A stretch of DNA of 64,000 nt from Mesorhizobium zhangyense (GTDB lineage: Bacteria > Pseudomonadota > Alphaproteobacteria > Rhizobiales > Rhizobiaceae), in assembly GCF_011045115.1 (NCBI RefSeq), contig NZ_JAAKZG010000013.1:1-64000 (forward strand), in the 5' to 3' direction. Numbering within the stretch: the stretch's first letter is position 1; every line of letters begins with the position of its first letter. Of the stretch, positions 53,068 to 64,000 are shown piece by piece. Made by a program: the position numbers and the translations under genes. Below the pieces are notes generated by a model. It worked only from the letters and a program-made list of their open reading frames with translations. It ran no database searches and was not told the origin of the DNA.

Positions 53068-53463
53068 TCAGTTATCGCCTTTGACGTCGGTCAGGTAGGC
53101 TTTGAGGTCGGCGGTTCTTGCCTCGATGACTTCAGCCCGGCAGGTAGGATAGCTCAGAACCTGGCCTTCCCGGCCATACTCGCCATTGGCATAGAATTGG
53201 CAGGATTTCTCCTTGAAATCGTTCCAGGCCCGTTGCTCATCCAGCAGCGCCGTAGCGGTATCGCCATCGACCGCGCCGTGCAGTTCCTTCCAGGCGGTGT
53301 TCAGAGCCTTGTCCGCGCGGTCCATCCATGCGCCGCCGCATTGACCCCAGGACGCGTTGGTGCCGTCGCTTGCCTTCATGCATTTGTCGTAAACATCATC
53401 GGCAAATGCCGGGCTGGCGACGGATGCCGCGGTTAGCAGAGCCAGTGGTACAAGCAGTTTCAT
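53068..53463 (-). CDS. Secreted LprI-like protein (DUF1311)
   Basis: A 131-residue secreted protein. The signal peptide is MKLLVPLALLTAASVASPAFA. The mature part has four cysteines and the pattern ALNTAWKEL...LLDEQRAWNDFKEKSCQFY that defines the LprI/DUF1311 group, some members of which inhibit lysozyme. The ATG at 53463 is chosen for the signal peptide; the upstream frame is noise. Confidence 0.85.
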   Translation of the reverse strand: MKLLVPLALLTAASVASPAFADDVYDKCMKASDGTNASWGQCGGAWMDRADKALNTAWKELHGAVDGDTATALLDEQRAWNDFKEKSCQFYANGEYGREGQVLSYPTCRAEVIEARTADLKAYLTDVKGDN

Positions 53464-53534
53464 GACAGCCTCGCTGGTAACCCGATTCCCCAGGACAGGC
53501 TTGCATCGAATTTCCGGCCCGGCAATGGTCCAGA

Positions 53535-54161
53535 TCACTTCGTGCCGTAGAGCCGGTCGCCGGCGTCGCCCAGGCCGGGAATGATATAGCCCTTCTCGTT
53601 GAGCTGGCGGTCGATCGCCGCGGCGAACACCGGCACGTCCGGATGCGCCTTCGTGAAGCGCTCGATGCCCTCCGGAGCGGCCAGCAGGCACAGGAAGCGG
53701 ATATTGGTCGCGCCGCGCTCCTTCAGCTTGTCGATTGCAGCCGTCGCCGAATTGGCGGTCGCCAGCATTGGGTCGACGACGATGACCAGCCGGTCGCCAA
53801 GATCGCTCGGCGCCTTGAAGAAATATTCGACCGCTTCCAGCGTCTCGTGATCGCGGTAGAGTCCGATATGGGCGACGCGGGCTGCTGGCACGAGGTCGAG
53901 CAGGCCTTCGAGCAGGCCGTTGCCGGCGCGCAGCACCGAGGCGAACACCAGCTTCTTGCCCTCAAGCGTCGGCGCTTCCATCGTCTCGATCGGCGTTTCG
54001 ATCGTCTTGGTGGTCAGCTCGAGGTCGCGCGTCACCTCATAGCCGAGCAGCAGCGAGATTTCGCGCAGCAGCCGCCGGAAGCTCGCCGTCGACGTTTCCT
54101 TGTCGCGCATGATGGTGAGCTTGTGCTGGACAAGCGGATGGTCGACGACGGTCACGCCCAT
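53535..54161 (-). CDS. upp: Uracil phosphoribosyltransferase
   Basis: A 208-residue enzyme making UMP from uracil and [21 protein letters not shown] (near 8-24), the PRPP loop [12 protein letters not shown] (near 127-138), and ending [15 protein letters not shown] are diagnostic. It complements the importer, cdd and phosphorylases as the sink for uracil. Confidence 0.96.
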   Translation of the reverse strand: MGVTVVDHPLVQHKLTIMRDKETSTASFRRLLREISLLLGYEVTRDLELTTKTIETPIETMEAPTLEGKKLVFASVLRAGNGLLEGLLDLVPAARVAHIGLYRDHETLEAVEYFFKAPSDLGDRLVIVVDPMLATANSATAAIDKLKERGATNIRFLCLLAAPEGIERFTKAHPDVPVFAAAIDRQLNEKGYIIPGLGDAGDRLYGTK

Positions 54162-54262
54162 GAGAATTCGCTCCTGATGTCTTTTTCTCAGGCGATACTA
54201 TCGGCTGAACCGTGCGCGTGAAACCGTCGCCGGCGCGCCAGCCACAGCTTTGTCGCAGCCGA

Positions 54263-55237
54263 TCAGCGCTTTGCGCCGTTCAGCTTGGCCAAAAGCGCTG
54301 CCTTGGTCTTGCGATCGACAAAAGCTGCCTCGATCGCCGTCTTGGTGACTGCCGTCAGCGCCTTGTCGTCCATACCGAAATGCGTGGCGGCAATGTCGTA
54401 TTCGCGTTTCAGCGTCGTCCAGAAATAGGGCGGGTCGTCGGAATTGAGCGTGACCTTGCAGCCGGCTGCCTGCAGCGCCAGGAACGGATGGGTCTCGAAA
54501 CTGTCGAAAACCTTCAGCGCGATATTCGAGCCGGGGCAGCATTCCAGCACCACGCCCTCGTCGGCAATGCGCTTGACCAGGTCCGGGTTCTCGATTGCGC
54601 GCACGCCATGGCCGATGCGGGAAGGGCGGATGTGGTCGAGCGCGGCCTGCACACTTTCCCAGCCGCCGAATTCGCCGGCATGGATGGTGATGCCGAGCCC
54701 GGCCTCGCGCGCGATCTCGAAGGCGCGCACATAATCCTCGAAGTCGCCCTGTCTCTCGTCGCCGGCGACGCCGAAGCCGGTCACCAGCGGGTGGCCGCAT
54801 TTGGCCGCAAAGCGCGCCGCCGCCTCGATCGATTCGACGCCGACATGACGCACGCCGGTCACGATCATGCGGCCTTCGATGCCGGTCTTGTCGCGGGCGC
54901 GTATCATGCCCTCGCCGAGCGCGTTGGTGTAGGCCTGCGGGGAGAGCCCGGCCTTGGCGGCATGATCGGGCGAGGTGAAGATTTCCGAATAGATCGCGCC
55001 GTCGCGAGCCAGGCTGGTCAGATAATGGTCGGCCAGCCGCGCATAGTCTTCCTCGGTGCGGAACAGGTCGGAGGCGACGTCGTAGGCGGCCAGAAAGCTG
55101 GTGAAATCGTGCCAGACGAAGGAGCCGTCCTTGATTATGGCGGAAACATCCTTGCCGTATCTCGCCGCCTGCTTCAGCACGAGTTCCGGCGCTGCCGCAC
55201 CTTCGATGTGGCAGTGAAGTTCCGCTTTCAATGGCAT
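54263..55237 (-). CDS. add: Adenosine deaminase (or adenine-type) of the Add family
   Basis: A 324-residue zinc deaminase. [10 protein letters not shown] (metal His, near 6-15), [13 protein letters not shown] (catalytic HAGE, near 189), [13 protein letters not shown] (near 214) and [13 protein letters not shown] (metal Asp, near 270) are present. The ATG at 55237 directly before PLKAELHCH matches the family start. Adenosine is the default substrate, though adenine deaminases share this fold. It lies next to upp on the same strand. Confidence 0.9.
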   Translation of the reverse strand: MPLKAELHCHIEGAAAPELVLKQAARYGKDVSAIIKDGSFVWHDFTSFLAAYDVASDLFRTEEDYARLADHYLTSLARDGAIYSEIFTSPDHAAKAGLSPQAYTNALGEGMIRARDKTGIEGRMIVTGVRHVGVESIEAAARFAAKCGHPLVTGFGVAGDERQGDFEDYVRAFEIAREAGLGITIHAGEFGGWESVQAALDHIRPSRIGHGVRAIENPDLVKRIADEGVVLECCPGSNIALKVFDSFETHPFLALQAAGCKVTLNSDDPPYFWTTLKREYDIAATHFGMDDKALTAVTKTAIEAAFVDRKTKAALLAKLNGAKR

Positions 55238-55371
55238 TCCGGTTTTCCTCGTGTGATGCGCGTTTCGAATCGTGCCTGCTCCGAAGCGCGGCTGTTCACC
55301 GCGCCTTAAACAATAGCGTCCCCCATCCTGATCGGCTATGGTCCCGCCGGTTTTATGGCGGATCAAAAATA

Positions 55372-56148
55372 ATGTCAGAACATCGCACAACGGCGGCCGG
55401 CGGCATGGAAACCTCCTATGGTTTCAAGGAGGTCGGGCATGGCGACAAGCAAAGCCTCGTCAACGATGTGTTCCACCGCGTCGCCAGCCGCTATGACCTG
55501 ATGAACGACCTGATGTCCGGCGGCCTGCATCGCCTGTGGAAAGACGGCCTGGTGTCGTGGCTCAACCCGCCGAAGCGGCCGGGCTGGAAGGTGCTGGATG
55601 TTGCCGGTGGCACCGGCGACGTCGCGTTCCGCATTATCGATGCCTCGCAGGGACAGGCCCACGCCACCGTGCTCGACATCAACGGCTCGATGCTTGGGGT
55701 CGGCAAGGAGCGCGCGGAAAAGCGCGGGCTTGCCGCCAACACCGATTTCGTCGAGGCCAATGCCGAGGAACTGCCCTTCGCTGACGAAACCTTCGACGCC
55801 TATACGATCGCCTTCGGCATCCGCAACGTGCCGCGCATCGATGTGGCGCTGTCCGAGGCGTTCAGGGTGCTGAAGCCCGGCGGGCGCTTCCTCTGCCTTG
55901 AATTCTCGGAAGTCGACATGCCGGTACTCGACAAGGTCTACGAGGCATGGTCGTTCAACGCCATTCCGCGCATCGGCCAGGTCGTCACCGGTGACGGCGA
56001 GCCCTATGCCTATCTCGTCGAATCGATCCGCAAATTCCCCAATCAGGCGAATTTCGCAGCAATGATCACGCGCGCCGGGTTCGGCCGCGTGTCCTTCCGC
56101 AACTATTCCGGCGGCATTGCCGCCCTTCATTCGGGCTGGAAGCTTTGA
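55372..56148 (+). CDS. ubiE: Bifunctional demethylmenaquinone/ubiquinone C-methyltransferase UbiE
   Basis: A 258-residue SAM-dependent methyltransferase for the C-methylation step of ubiquinone synthesis. [18 protein letters not shown] (near 42-59), [14 protein letters not shown] (SAM motif I, near 74) and [15 protein letters not shown] are signature segments. It is followed 13 bases later by ubiB on the same strand. Confidence 0.96.
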   Translation: MSEHRTTAAGGMETSYGFKEVGHGDKQSLVNDVFHRVASRYDLMNDLMSGGLHRLWKDGLVSWLNPPKRPGWKVLDVAGGTGDVAFRIIDASQGQAHATVLDINGSMLGVGKERAEKRGLAANTDFVEANAEELPFADETFDAYTIAFGIRNVPRIDVALSEAFRVLKPGGRFLCLEFSEVDMPVLDKVYEAWSFNAIPRIGQVVTGDGEPYAYLVESIRKFPNQANFAAMITRAGFGRVSFRNYSGGIAALHSGWKL

Positions 56149-56161
56149 CGGGCGCCTCCGC

Positions 56162-57736
56162 ATGAGTTCGCTCAGTGCCGCATTCCGGCTCGCCAGGGCC
56201 GGCTGGATTCTGACACGCGAAGGCGTCGTCGCCGCGCTTCCGGGCGAGGAGCTTTCGGGGCCGCCGAAATTCGGCTGGCGCATGGCCAAGCTGCTGACGC
56301 GCCGCCGCGCCAAGAAGCGCCAGCGCTCCGAGCGGCTGGCCGGTGCTGTCGCGCGGCTCGGCCCTTCCTATGTCAAACTCGGCCAGTTCCTGGCAACGCG
56401 CCCGGACGTGGTCGGCAACGATATCGCGCTTGATCTGGCCCTGCTTCAGGACCGGATGCACACATTTCCGCGTGAGCAGGCGGTCCACGCCATCGAAGGT
56501 TCGCTGGGACGCCCGGTGGGTGAGCTTTTCCGTGAACTCGGCGAGCCGGTGGCAGCCGCCTCCATCGCGCAGGTCCATGCGGCCGAGGTCGAGCGCGAGG
56601 GTGTTGTTTCCAAGGTCGCCGTCAAGGTCATCCGCCCCGGCGTACGCAAGGCCTTCGCCCACGATCTCGAAAGCTTCTTCCTCGCTGCCCGTCTGCAGGA
56701 GTGCTACATTCCGTCGAGCCGGCGTCTGCGGCCGGTCGATGTCACCGAAACGCTGGCCCAGACCACCAAGATCGAGATGGATCTGCGGCTTGAGGCGGCG
56801 GCCCTCTCGGAAATCGGCGAGAACACGCAAGGTGATCCCGGCTTTCGCGTGCCGCATGTCGACTGGGAGCGCACCGGCCGCGATGTGCTGACCATGGAAT
56901 GGGTCGACGGCATCAAGATGAGCGATGTCGAGGGCCTGCGCGCCGCCGGCCACGACCTGCCGCTGATTGCCGCGAACCTGATCCAGTCGTTCCTGCGCCA
57001 CACGCTGCGCGACGGCTTCTTCCATGCCGACATGCATCCGGGAAACCTCTTCGTCGAGGACAATGGCACCATCGTTGCCGTCGATCTCGGCATCGCCGGG
57101 CGGCTCGGCAAGAAGGAGCGGCACTTCCTGGCCGAAATCCTCTACGGCTTCATCACCCGCGACTATCTGCGTGTGGCGGAAGTGCATTTCGAGGCCGGCT
57201 ACGTACCGCGCAAGCACAATGTCGCCGCCTTCGCCCAGGCCATCCGCGCCATCGGCGAGCCGATCCACGGCCAGCCGGCCGAAACCATTTCCATGGCCAA
57301 GCTGCTGACGCTTCTGTTCGAGGTGACGGAGCTGTTCGATATGGCGGCACGGCCCGAACTGGTACTGCTTCAAAAGACCATGGTGGTGGTCGAGGGCGTT
57401 GCCCGCACGCTCGATCCTGCGTTCAACATGTGGAAGACGGCCGAACCCGTCGTCGGCAACTGGATCGCCAGCAATCTCGGCCCGCGCGGCATGCTGACCG
57501 ACGCACGCGACGGCGTGAAGGCGCTGCTGTCGCTGGCCCGCCAGGCCCCGGACTTCGCCGCCCGCACCGAGCGCCTGTCGCGCGAGATCGACAAGATGGC
57601 CGAGCACGGCCTGCGCTTCGATGACGAGACGGCGAAAGCCATCGGCAAGGCCGAGGCGCGCCATACTCGCTCTGGTCGGGTGGCGCTGTGGGTGATCGCG
57701 CTGACGATGGTGTGGATCGCGTGGAAGCTGCTGTAG
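56162..57736 (+). CDS. ubiB: UbiB-type atypical kinase, ubiquinone biosynthesis
   Basis: A 524-residue ABC1/ADCK-family protein. LGPSYVKLGQFLATRPD (the KxGQ motif, near 68-84), AAASIAQVHAAEV (near 135, the Ala-rich loop) and FFHADMHPGNLFVEDNG...VDLGIAG (catalytic and metal Asp, near 290-318) mark the family. A C-terminal hydrophobic helix (VALWVIALTMVWIAWKLL) anchors it. The ATG at 56162 is the family start. Confidence 0.96.
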   Translation: MSSLSAAFRLARAGWILTREGVVAALPGEELSGPPKFGWRMAKLLTRRRAKKRQRSERLAGAVARLGPSYVKLGQFLATRPDVVGNDIALDLALLQDRMHTFPREQAVHAIEGSLGRPVGELFRELGEPVAAASIAQVHAAEVEREGVVSKVAVKVIRPGVRKAFAHDLESFFLAARLQECYIPSSRRLRPVDVTETLAQTTKIEMDLRLEAAALSEIGENTQGDPGFRVPHVDWERTGRDVLTMEWVDGIKMSDVEGLRAAGHDLPLIAANLIQSFLRHTLRDGFFHADMHPGNLFVEDNGTIVAVDLGIAGRLGKKERHFLAEILYGFITRDYLRVAEVHFEAGYVPRKHNVAAFAQAIRAIGEPIHGQPAETISMAKLLTLLFEVTELFDMAARPELVLLQKTMVVVEGVARTLDPAFNMWKTAEPVVGNWIASNLGPRGMLTDARDGVKALLSLARQAPDFAARTERLSREIDKMAEHGLRFDDETAKAIGKAEARHTRSGRVALWVIALTMVWIAWKLL

Positions 57737-57783
57737 CTGCTTTCAATGACAGCATTGCTAGCAATGCTGTCATTGAAAGCAGC
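57736..57783. repeat. Perfect 48-bp palindrome (24-bp arms, no loop)
   Basis: Starting at the last base of the ubiB stop, two 24-base arms are exact inverted copies meeting at TGCTAGCA. It lies 38 bases upstream of the antitoxin start. Inner sub-repeats TGACAGCA / TGCTGTCA sit eight bases apart, recalling the arrangement of FitA/VapB operators. It could be the operator of the toxin-antitoxin pair or a terminator for the ubi genes; no T-run supports the latter. Confidence 0.8.
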
Positions 57784-57821
57784 ACCTTGGTGCGCTATCT
57801 TCTGAGTACAGGAGCGAAGCC

Positions 57822-58061
57822 ATGAGCACCATTACGATCCGAAACCTCGACGATGGCGTCAAACAGGAGCTGCGCAAACGCGCGGCCGAGCGTGGAGTTT
57901 CGATGGAGCAGGAGGTGCGCGATGCGTTGGCCGATCGCATTGCCGGACCTCGGCAGAGAAAATCCATCCTCGAGGATCTAAGGCGCTTGGGTGCCAATCC
58001 TGACAAGCCATTCGATCAGAAGAAGATTAGCGACGAGATGTGGAATGAAGGCCTGCTTTGA
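57822..58061 (+). CDS. FitA/VapB-type antitoxin (ribbon-helix-helix)
   Basis: A 79-residue antitoxin. TITIRNLDDGVKQELRKRAA (ribbon and helix, near 3-22) and SMEQEVRDALADRI form the RHH DNA-binding domain. The C-terminal tail (DQKKISDEMWNEGLL) is the toxin-binding part. It should bind and neutralise the PIN toxin and repress its own promoter, probably at the palindrome upstream. Confidence 0.92.
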   Translation: MSTITIRNLDDGVKQELRKRAAERGVSMEQEVRDALADRIAGPRQRKSILEDLRRLGANPDKPFDQKKISDEMWNEGLL

Positions 58062-58486
58062 GCGGCTTTGTCATTGATACGTCCGCGATTATCGCGATTT
58101 TGCTCCGGGAGCATGACGCTGACCATTTCAGGCTCTATCTGGATCAACAGTTGTCGCCGATGATCGGCGTGGCGACCTTGCACGAAGCCTATTGCGTTTC
58201 GGCACGTGAGAGCTTTCCGCAAAAGGCGCGGCAGGTCGATGATCTGCTTGCCTTGGTAGAACCTGAAATGGTCGCCTTTGATCTCGATCAACTGATAGCG
58301 GCCCGAAGCGCCTATCAGCGCTATGGCCGCGGTTCCGGCCATAAGGCAAATCTCAACATGGGCGACTGCTTCTCCTACGCGCTTGCCAAGACGCGGAACC
58401 TGCCGCTGCTTTTCAAGGGCGACGATTTCATTCATACCGACATCGAGCCGGCATTGAAGCTGGCTCCAACGGCAGGCAAGGCATGA
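58058..58486 (+). CDS. FitB/VapC-type PIN-domain toxin
   Basis: A 142-residue PIN ribonuclease. Acidic active-site residues lie in FVIDTSAIIAIL (Asp about 7), TLHEAYCV (Glu about 44), MGDCFSYALA (Asp about 102) and FKGDDF (about 120). TTG start 58058 overlaps the antitoxin stop (TTGA). Its own stop overlaps the coaBC start (ATGA), an unusual direct coupling of a toxin to an essential gene. Confidence 0.92.
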   Translation: MSGFVIDTSAIIAILLREHDADHFRLYLDQQLSPMIGVATLHEAYCVSARESFPQKARQVDDLLALVEPEMVAFDLDQLIAARSAYQRYGRGSGHKANLNMGDCFSYALAKTRNLPLLFKGDDFIHTDIEPALKLAPTAGKA

Positions 58487-59700
58487 CCCTCTCCGGCAAG
58501 CGTATTCTGCTCATCATCGGCGGCGGCATCGCGGCCTACAAGTCGCTGGACCTCATCCGCCGCCTGCGCGAGCGCGGCGCGGCGGTGCGCTGCATCATGA
58601 CCGAGGCGGCACAGCAATTCGTGACGCCGCTGTCGGTCGGCGCGCTTTCGGCCGATCATGTCTTCACTGACCTGTTCGACCGGCAGGCCGAGCACGACAT
58701 CGGCCATATCCGCCTGTCGCGAGAGGCCGATCTGGTCGTCGTTGCGCCGGCCACCGCCGATCTGATGGCGAAACTCGCCAACGGACTTGCCAACGACCTC
58801 GCATCCACAGCACTTCTCGCCACCGACAAACGCGTGCTGATGGCGCCGGCGATGAACCCGAAAATGTGGGCGCATCCGGCGACGCGACGCAATCGCGCCA
58901 CGCTGGAAAAGGACGGCATTGCCTTCATCGGCCCGAACCGGGGCGAGATGGCCGAAAGTGCGGAAGCCGGGGAGGGCCGCATGGCCGAACCGCTGGAGAT
59001 CGCGGCCGCTGTCGAAGCCTTTTTCGATGCCGGCGCCAAGCCGCTGTCGGGGCGGAAAATCATCGTCACCTCCGGCCCGACACATGAGCCGATCGACCCG
59101 GTGCGCTACATCGCCAATCGCTCTTCCGGCAAGCAGGGCCATGCCATTGCGGCAGCTCTGGCCAAGCTCGGTGCGGATGTGCGCCTCGTATCCGGCCCTG
59201 TGACGCTTGCCGATCCTGCCGGCGTGAAGACAGTGCACGTCGAAAGCGCCCGCGAGATGCAGGACGCGGTCGAGCAGTTGCTGCCGGCTGACGGAGCCGT
59301 TTTCGTCGCGGCGGTTGCCGATTGGCGCACGGCGGATTCCGCCGGCGAGAAGATCAAGAAAGTGGCAGGTGAGGGGCCGCCTGCGCTGAAAATGGTCGAA
59401 AACCCTGACATTCTGGCCGGGGTCGGCCACCACAAGAAACGACCTTATCTGGTCGTTGGCTTTGCCGCCGAGACGCAGGATGTGGTCAGGAATGCGCAAG
59501 CCAAGCTGAAGAAGAAGGGTGCTGATTTCATCGTCGCCAATGATGTTTCGCACGAGGGCGGCGTCATGGGCGGTGACCGCAACCGGGTGAAGATCGTCTC
59601 CAGCGCCGGCGTCGAGGAGTGGCCGGAAATGGGCAAGGACGAGGTAGCAAGCAGGCTGGCAGCGCTGATCGCCGAACGCCTCAAGACGATCGAGGTTTAG
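58483..59700 (+). CDS. coaBC: Bifunctional phosphopantothenoylcysteine decarboxylase/phosphopantothenate-cysteine ligase (CoaBC, Dfp)
   Basis: A 405-residue enzyme for two steps of CoA synthesis. The N-terminal CoaC half (residues about 1-185) has VVAPATADLMAKLANGLA and APAMNPKMWAHPATRRN (flavin and catalytic motifs). The C-terminal CoaB half (residues about 190-400) has TSGPTHEPIDPVRYIANRSSG and KKKGADFIVANDV. CoA supply is a natural housekeeping neighbour for the ubi genes here. Confidence 0.96.
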   Translation: MTLSGKRILLIIGGGIAAYKSLDLIRRLRERGAAVRCIMTEAAQQFVTPLSVGALSADHVFTDLFDRQAEHDIGHIRLSREADLVVVAPATADLMAKLANGLANDLASTALLATDKRVLMAPAMNPKMWAHPATRRNRATLEKDGIAFIGPNRGEMAESAEAGEGRMAEPLEIAAAVEAFFDAGAKPLSGRKIIVTSGPTHEPIDPVRYIANRSSGKQGHAIAAALAKLGADVRLVSGPVTLADPAGVKTVHVESAREMQDAVEQLLPADGAVFVAAVADWRTADSAGEKIKKVAGEGPPALKMVENPDILAGVGHHKKRPYLVVGFAAETQDVVRNAQAKLKKKGADFIVANDVSHEGGVMGGDRNRVKIVSSAGVEEWPEMGKDEVASRLAALIAERLKTIEV

Positions 59701-59703
59701 CCC

Positions 59704-60996
59704 TTGCAACATATCGATGACACGGCGCGCCAGCGCATTTTAGATGCCGTTGACGCGGCTTTCGACGCGCAGGTGGATTTCCTGGCGAGCCTTGTCCGTT
59801 GCGCTTCGCAACGGGGCGCGGAAACCGGTGTGCAGGATATCGTCGAGGCCGCCTTGCGGGACCGCGGCTATCATGTCGACCGCTTCCTGATCGACCCGGA
59901 TTTGGTCGGCAAGCACCCGGCCTTTTCGCCGGTGACGGTGCCCTACGACAAGATGGCGAATGTCGTCGGCGTTCGCAAAGCCGGAACGCCGAAAGGACGT
60001 TCGCTGGCGCTCAACGCCCATGTCGATGTCGTGCCGACGGGCGACCCGGTGCGGTGGGAATTTCCGCCTTACGACGCCGTGAAGCGCGGCGATTGGCTGT
60101 ATGGCCGCGGCGCTGGCGACATGAAGGCCGGCCTGACGGCGGCGCTGTTCGCGCTCGATGCGATAAGGGCGGCAGGGTTCGAACTGACAGCGGACGTCCA
60201 GCTTCAGTCCGTCGTCGAGGAAGAGATCACCGGCAACGGCGCGGCCATGGCGCTGGTCAAGGGTTACGTCGCCGACGCAATCCTTATTCCCGAACCGACC
60301 GACGAAAAGCTGGTGCGGGCCAATTCCGGCGTCAACAAATTCGCCATCACAGTCGAGGGCGTGCCGGCACATCCGCGCGAGATCGACCAGGGCATCAGCG
60401 CCATCGACGCGGCAGTGCGGCTGATCGGCCACCTGCGCAAGCTCGAAGCGAAATGGAATGAGGAGCGGCCGTCGAAGCCGTTCTTCGATGATGTGGAAAA
60501 TCCCGCAGCCCTTACCATCGGCACCATCGTCGGCGGTGAGTGGATCGCCTCGGTGCCGTCCTCATGCCGCTTCGAAGGACGCATCGGCTTTTATCCTGGC
60601 GATGATCCGCAACGGCGGGCACGCGAATTCGAAGCGTTCGTCGCTGACGCCGTTGCCGGCGATCCGGGCTTTCGCAACTGCCCGCCGCCGCGTGTGGAAT
60701 GGGTCGGCGTCATGCATGCCGGCTATGCGCTGGAACCCGGCTCCGATGCCGAGGCCATGCTGGCGCTGGCGCATCAGGCCGCGCGTGATGGAAGCGGGTC
60801 GCTGGAAGCCTATGTCATGGCCTGTTACCTCGACGCGGCGGTCTTTGCCGTGCATGGCAACATCCCGTCGCTGGTCTATGGGCCGGTCGCGGAAAACATC
60901 CATGCCGTGGACGAGCGCGTCAGCCTGTCGTCGCTCAAGCGTGTCACCAAGACCATCGCGCTCTTTGCTGCCGGCTGGTGCGGGATACGATCGTAG
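59704..60996 (+). CDS. M20 family deacylase (ArgE/DapE-like)
   Basis: A 430-residue dimetal amidase. NAHVDVVPTGDP (near 101), GRGAGDMKAGLTAAL (near 137-151), VVEEEITGNGAAM (catalytic Glu pair, near 168-180) and IPEPTDEKL (near 199) form the M20 site. TTG start 59704 lies three bases after the coaBC stop. Substrate unknown; such proteins release acyl groups from N-acyl amino acids. Confidence 0.9.
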   Translation: MQHIDDTARQRILDAVDAAFDAQVDFLASLVRCASQRGAETGVQDIVEAALRDRGYHVDRFLIDPDLVGKHPAFSPVTVPYDKMANVVGVRKAGTPKGRSLALNAHVDVVPTGDPVRWEFPPYDAVKRGDWLYGRGAGDMKAGLTAALFALDAIRAAGFELTADVQLQSVVEEEITGNGAAMALVKGYVADAILIPEPTDEKLVRANSGVNKFAITVEGVPAHPREIDQGISAIDAAVRLIGHLRKLEAKWNEERPSKPFFDDVENPAALTIGTIVGGEWIASVPSSCRFEGRIGFYPGDDPQRRAREFEAFVADAVAGDPGFRNCPPPRVEWVGVMHAGYALEPGSDAEAMLALAHQAARDGSGSLEAYVMACYLDAAVFAVHGNIPSLVYGPVAENIHAVDERVSLSSLKRVTKTIALFAAGWCGIRS

Positions 60997-61228
60997 GATC
61001 GAGGTCCCGTCAGGCCGGAGCCCGTGACAGGCATCATCCAAAAGCTAAGTGGTCTAATCCAGATGGCGTAGGCGAGGGCATGTTTTCTACAGCTGTCGGT
61101 TCATCTCAAAGGTGAATCTACCGCGAATTTGGTACCTCAAACCCGTCGTTTCTACCCGTCCGGGTGATGTGCGATGCGGTCCGCTGGCTTCAAAATTTCG
61201 CCGATTCTACTCGCTGACGAGCGTGGCA

Positions 61229-61492
61229 ATGGTCCGATACGAAAGTGAATATGCCGGCAGGTACAAGCACTGGTCGAAGGACGATATCAACCTTCTGAAA
61301 CGGCTTGCGCGCAAGAACGAAAGCGTCGCCCTGATCGCGCGGCGTCTCAACCGCACGGTCGGAGCGGTCCGTACGCGCGCTTCCGCCGAGGGCATAAGCC
61401 TTGCACGGGCCTCGAGCGATGCTGAATCCGTGCCAACCTCATCGAAAACAATACCGGATCAGCGTGCCGCTTCATCGGCCGGCAGCGCGTGA
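61229..61492 (+). CDS. Small Myb/SANT-like DNA-binding protein
   Basis: An 87-residue protein. HWSKDDINLLKRLARKNESV...IARRLNRTVGAVRTRASAEGISL (near 14-58, two segments) resembles a Myb/SANT helix-turn-helix found in small rhizobial proteins; the rest is a Ser/Ala-rich tail. ATG 61229 is chosen because the homologous part begins soon after; an upstream start at 61112 is possible. It lies between the M20 gene and convergent gyrB. Function unknown. Confidence 0.65.
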   Translation: MVRYESEYAGRYKHWSKDDINLLKRLARKNESVALIARRLNRTVGAVRTRASAEGISLARASSDAESVPTSSKTIPDQRAASSAGSA

Positions 61493-61599
61493 AATCGTTG
61501 CTGGTGATACGGACGGATCGTAGCAGCAGTTCAGAAACATCCGCTACGATCTAGCGAAGGTCGGAACTACGCCGCGCCGACGCTTGAAAACCCAACCCG

Positions 61600-64000
<2,401 letters not shown>

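Noticed and set aside
54212-55309. Long plus-strand open frame (365 codons)
   Set aside because: It is antisense to add; the zinc-site motifs of adenosine deaminase on the minus strand settle the coding strand.

Overview
The window looks like chromosome of a GC-rich alphaproteobacterium of the order Rhizobiales, most like the Mesorhizobium/Aminobacter group. This is inferred from the housekeeping gene content (ubiE-ubiB-coaBC, gyrB, a bmp-type nucleoside importer with cdd, purine nucleoside phosphorylase and deoA) and from intergenic hairpin repeats of a kind common in rhizobia. No sequence search was run.

Positions 1 to about 39,240 are a dense catabolic accessory region, and two modules can be told apart. 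Module 1 (641-17,231) has an XRE-cupin regulator, an acyl-CoA ligase, a ribose-type (CUT2) ABC importer, a permease fused to an SMP-30/strictosidine-synthase-like hydrolase domain, a second degenerate SMP-30-like protein, a thiolase-like protein without the catalytic cysteine paired with a DUF35 partner, an SDR dehydrogenase, and a complete branched-chain amino-acid type (HAAT) ABC importer on the opposite strand. The two outer promoter regions of this module share a 44-bp element (37/44 identical), which ties them into one regulon.

Module 2 (18,013-39,039) is centred on an IclR regulator. A minus-strand operon carries a MaoC-type hydratase, a biotin-sulfoxide-reductase-like molybdoenzyme, an SDR, a beta-keto acid cleavage enzyme and a peptide-type binding protein. 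A rhodanese lies just upstream of iclR. A twelve-gene plus-strand operon, in which nearly every stop overlaps the next start, carries two acyl-CoA dehydrogenases, a CaiD-like hydratase, a trans-sulfuration family lyase, a hydantoinase-like cyclic amidohydrolase, an M20 carbamoyl-amino-acid hydrolase, a CoA ligase, a small MaoC hydratase and DppBCDF-like transport proteins. Together these could import an acid that carries a cyclic ureide and a thioether or sulfoxide, shorten its side chain as CoA esters, open the ureide and release the sulfur. Biotin or a biotin derivative is the most attractive unproven candidate; a methionine-type hydantoin is the simplest rival.

The accessory region stops at a truncated EamA-type transporter remnant lying against the 3' end of a tRNA-Ser(GGA) gene, a typical island boundary. 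From there to the end the content is core-like: msrA, a nucleoside importer and salvage set (bmp, ATPase, two permeases, cdd, PNP, deoA, then upp and add), DoxX, an anti-sigma-like protein, slyX, an MFS/AraC pair, an aspartyl protease, ubiE-ubiB, a FitAB/VapBC toxin-antitoxin pair wedged in front of coaBC, an M20 deacylase and the C-terminal bulk of gyrB, which runs off the right edge.
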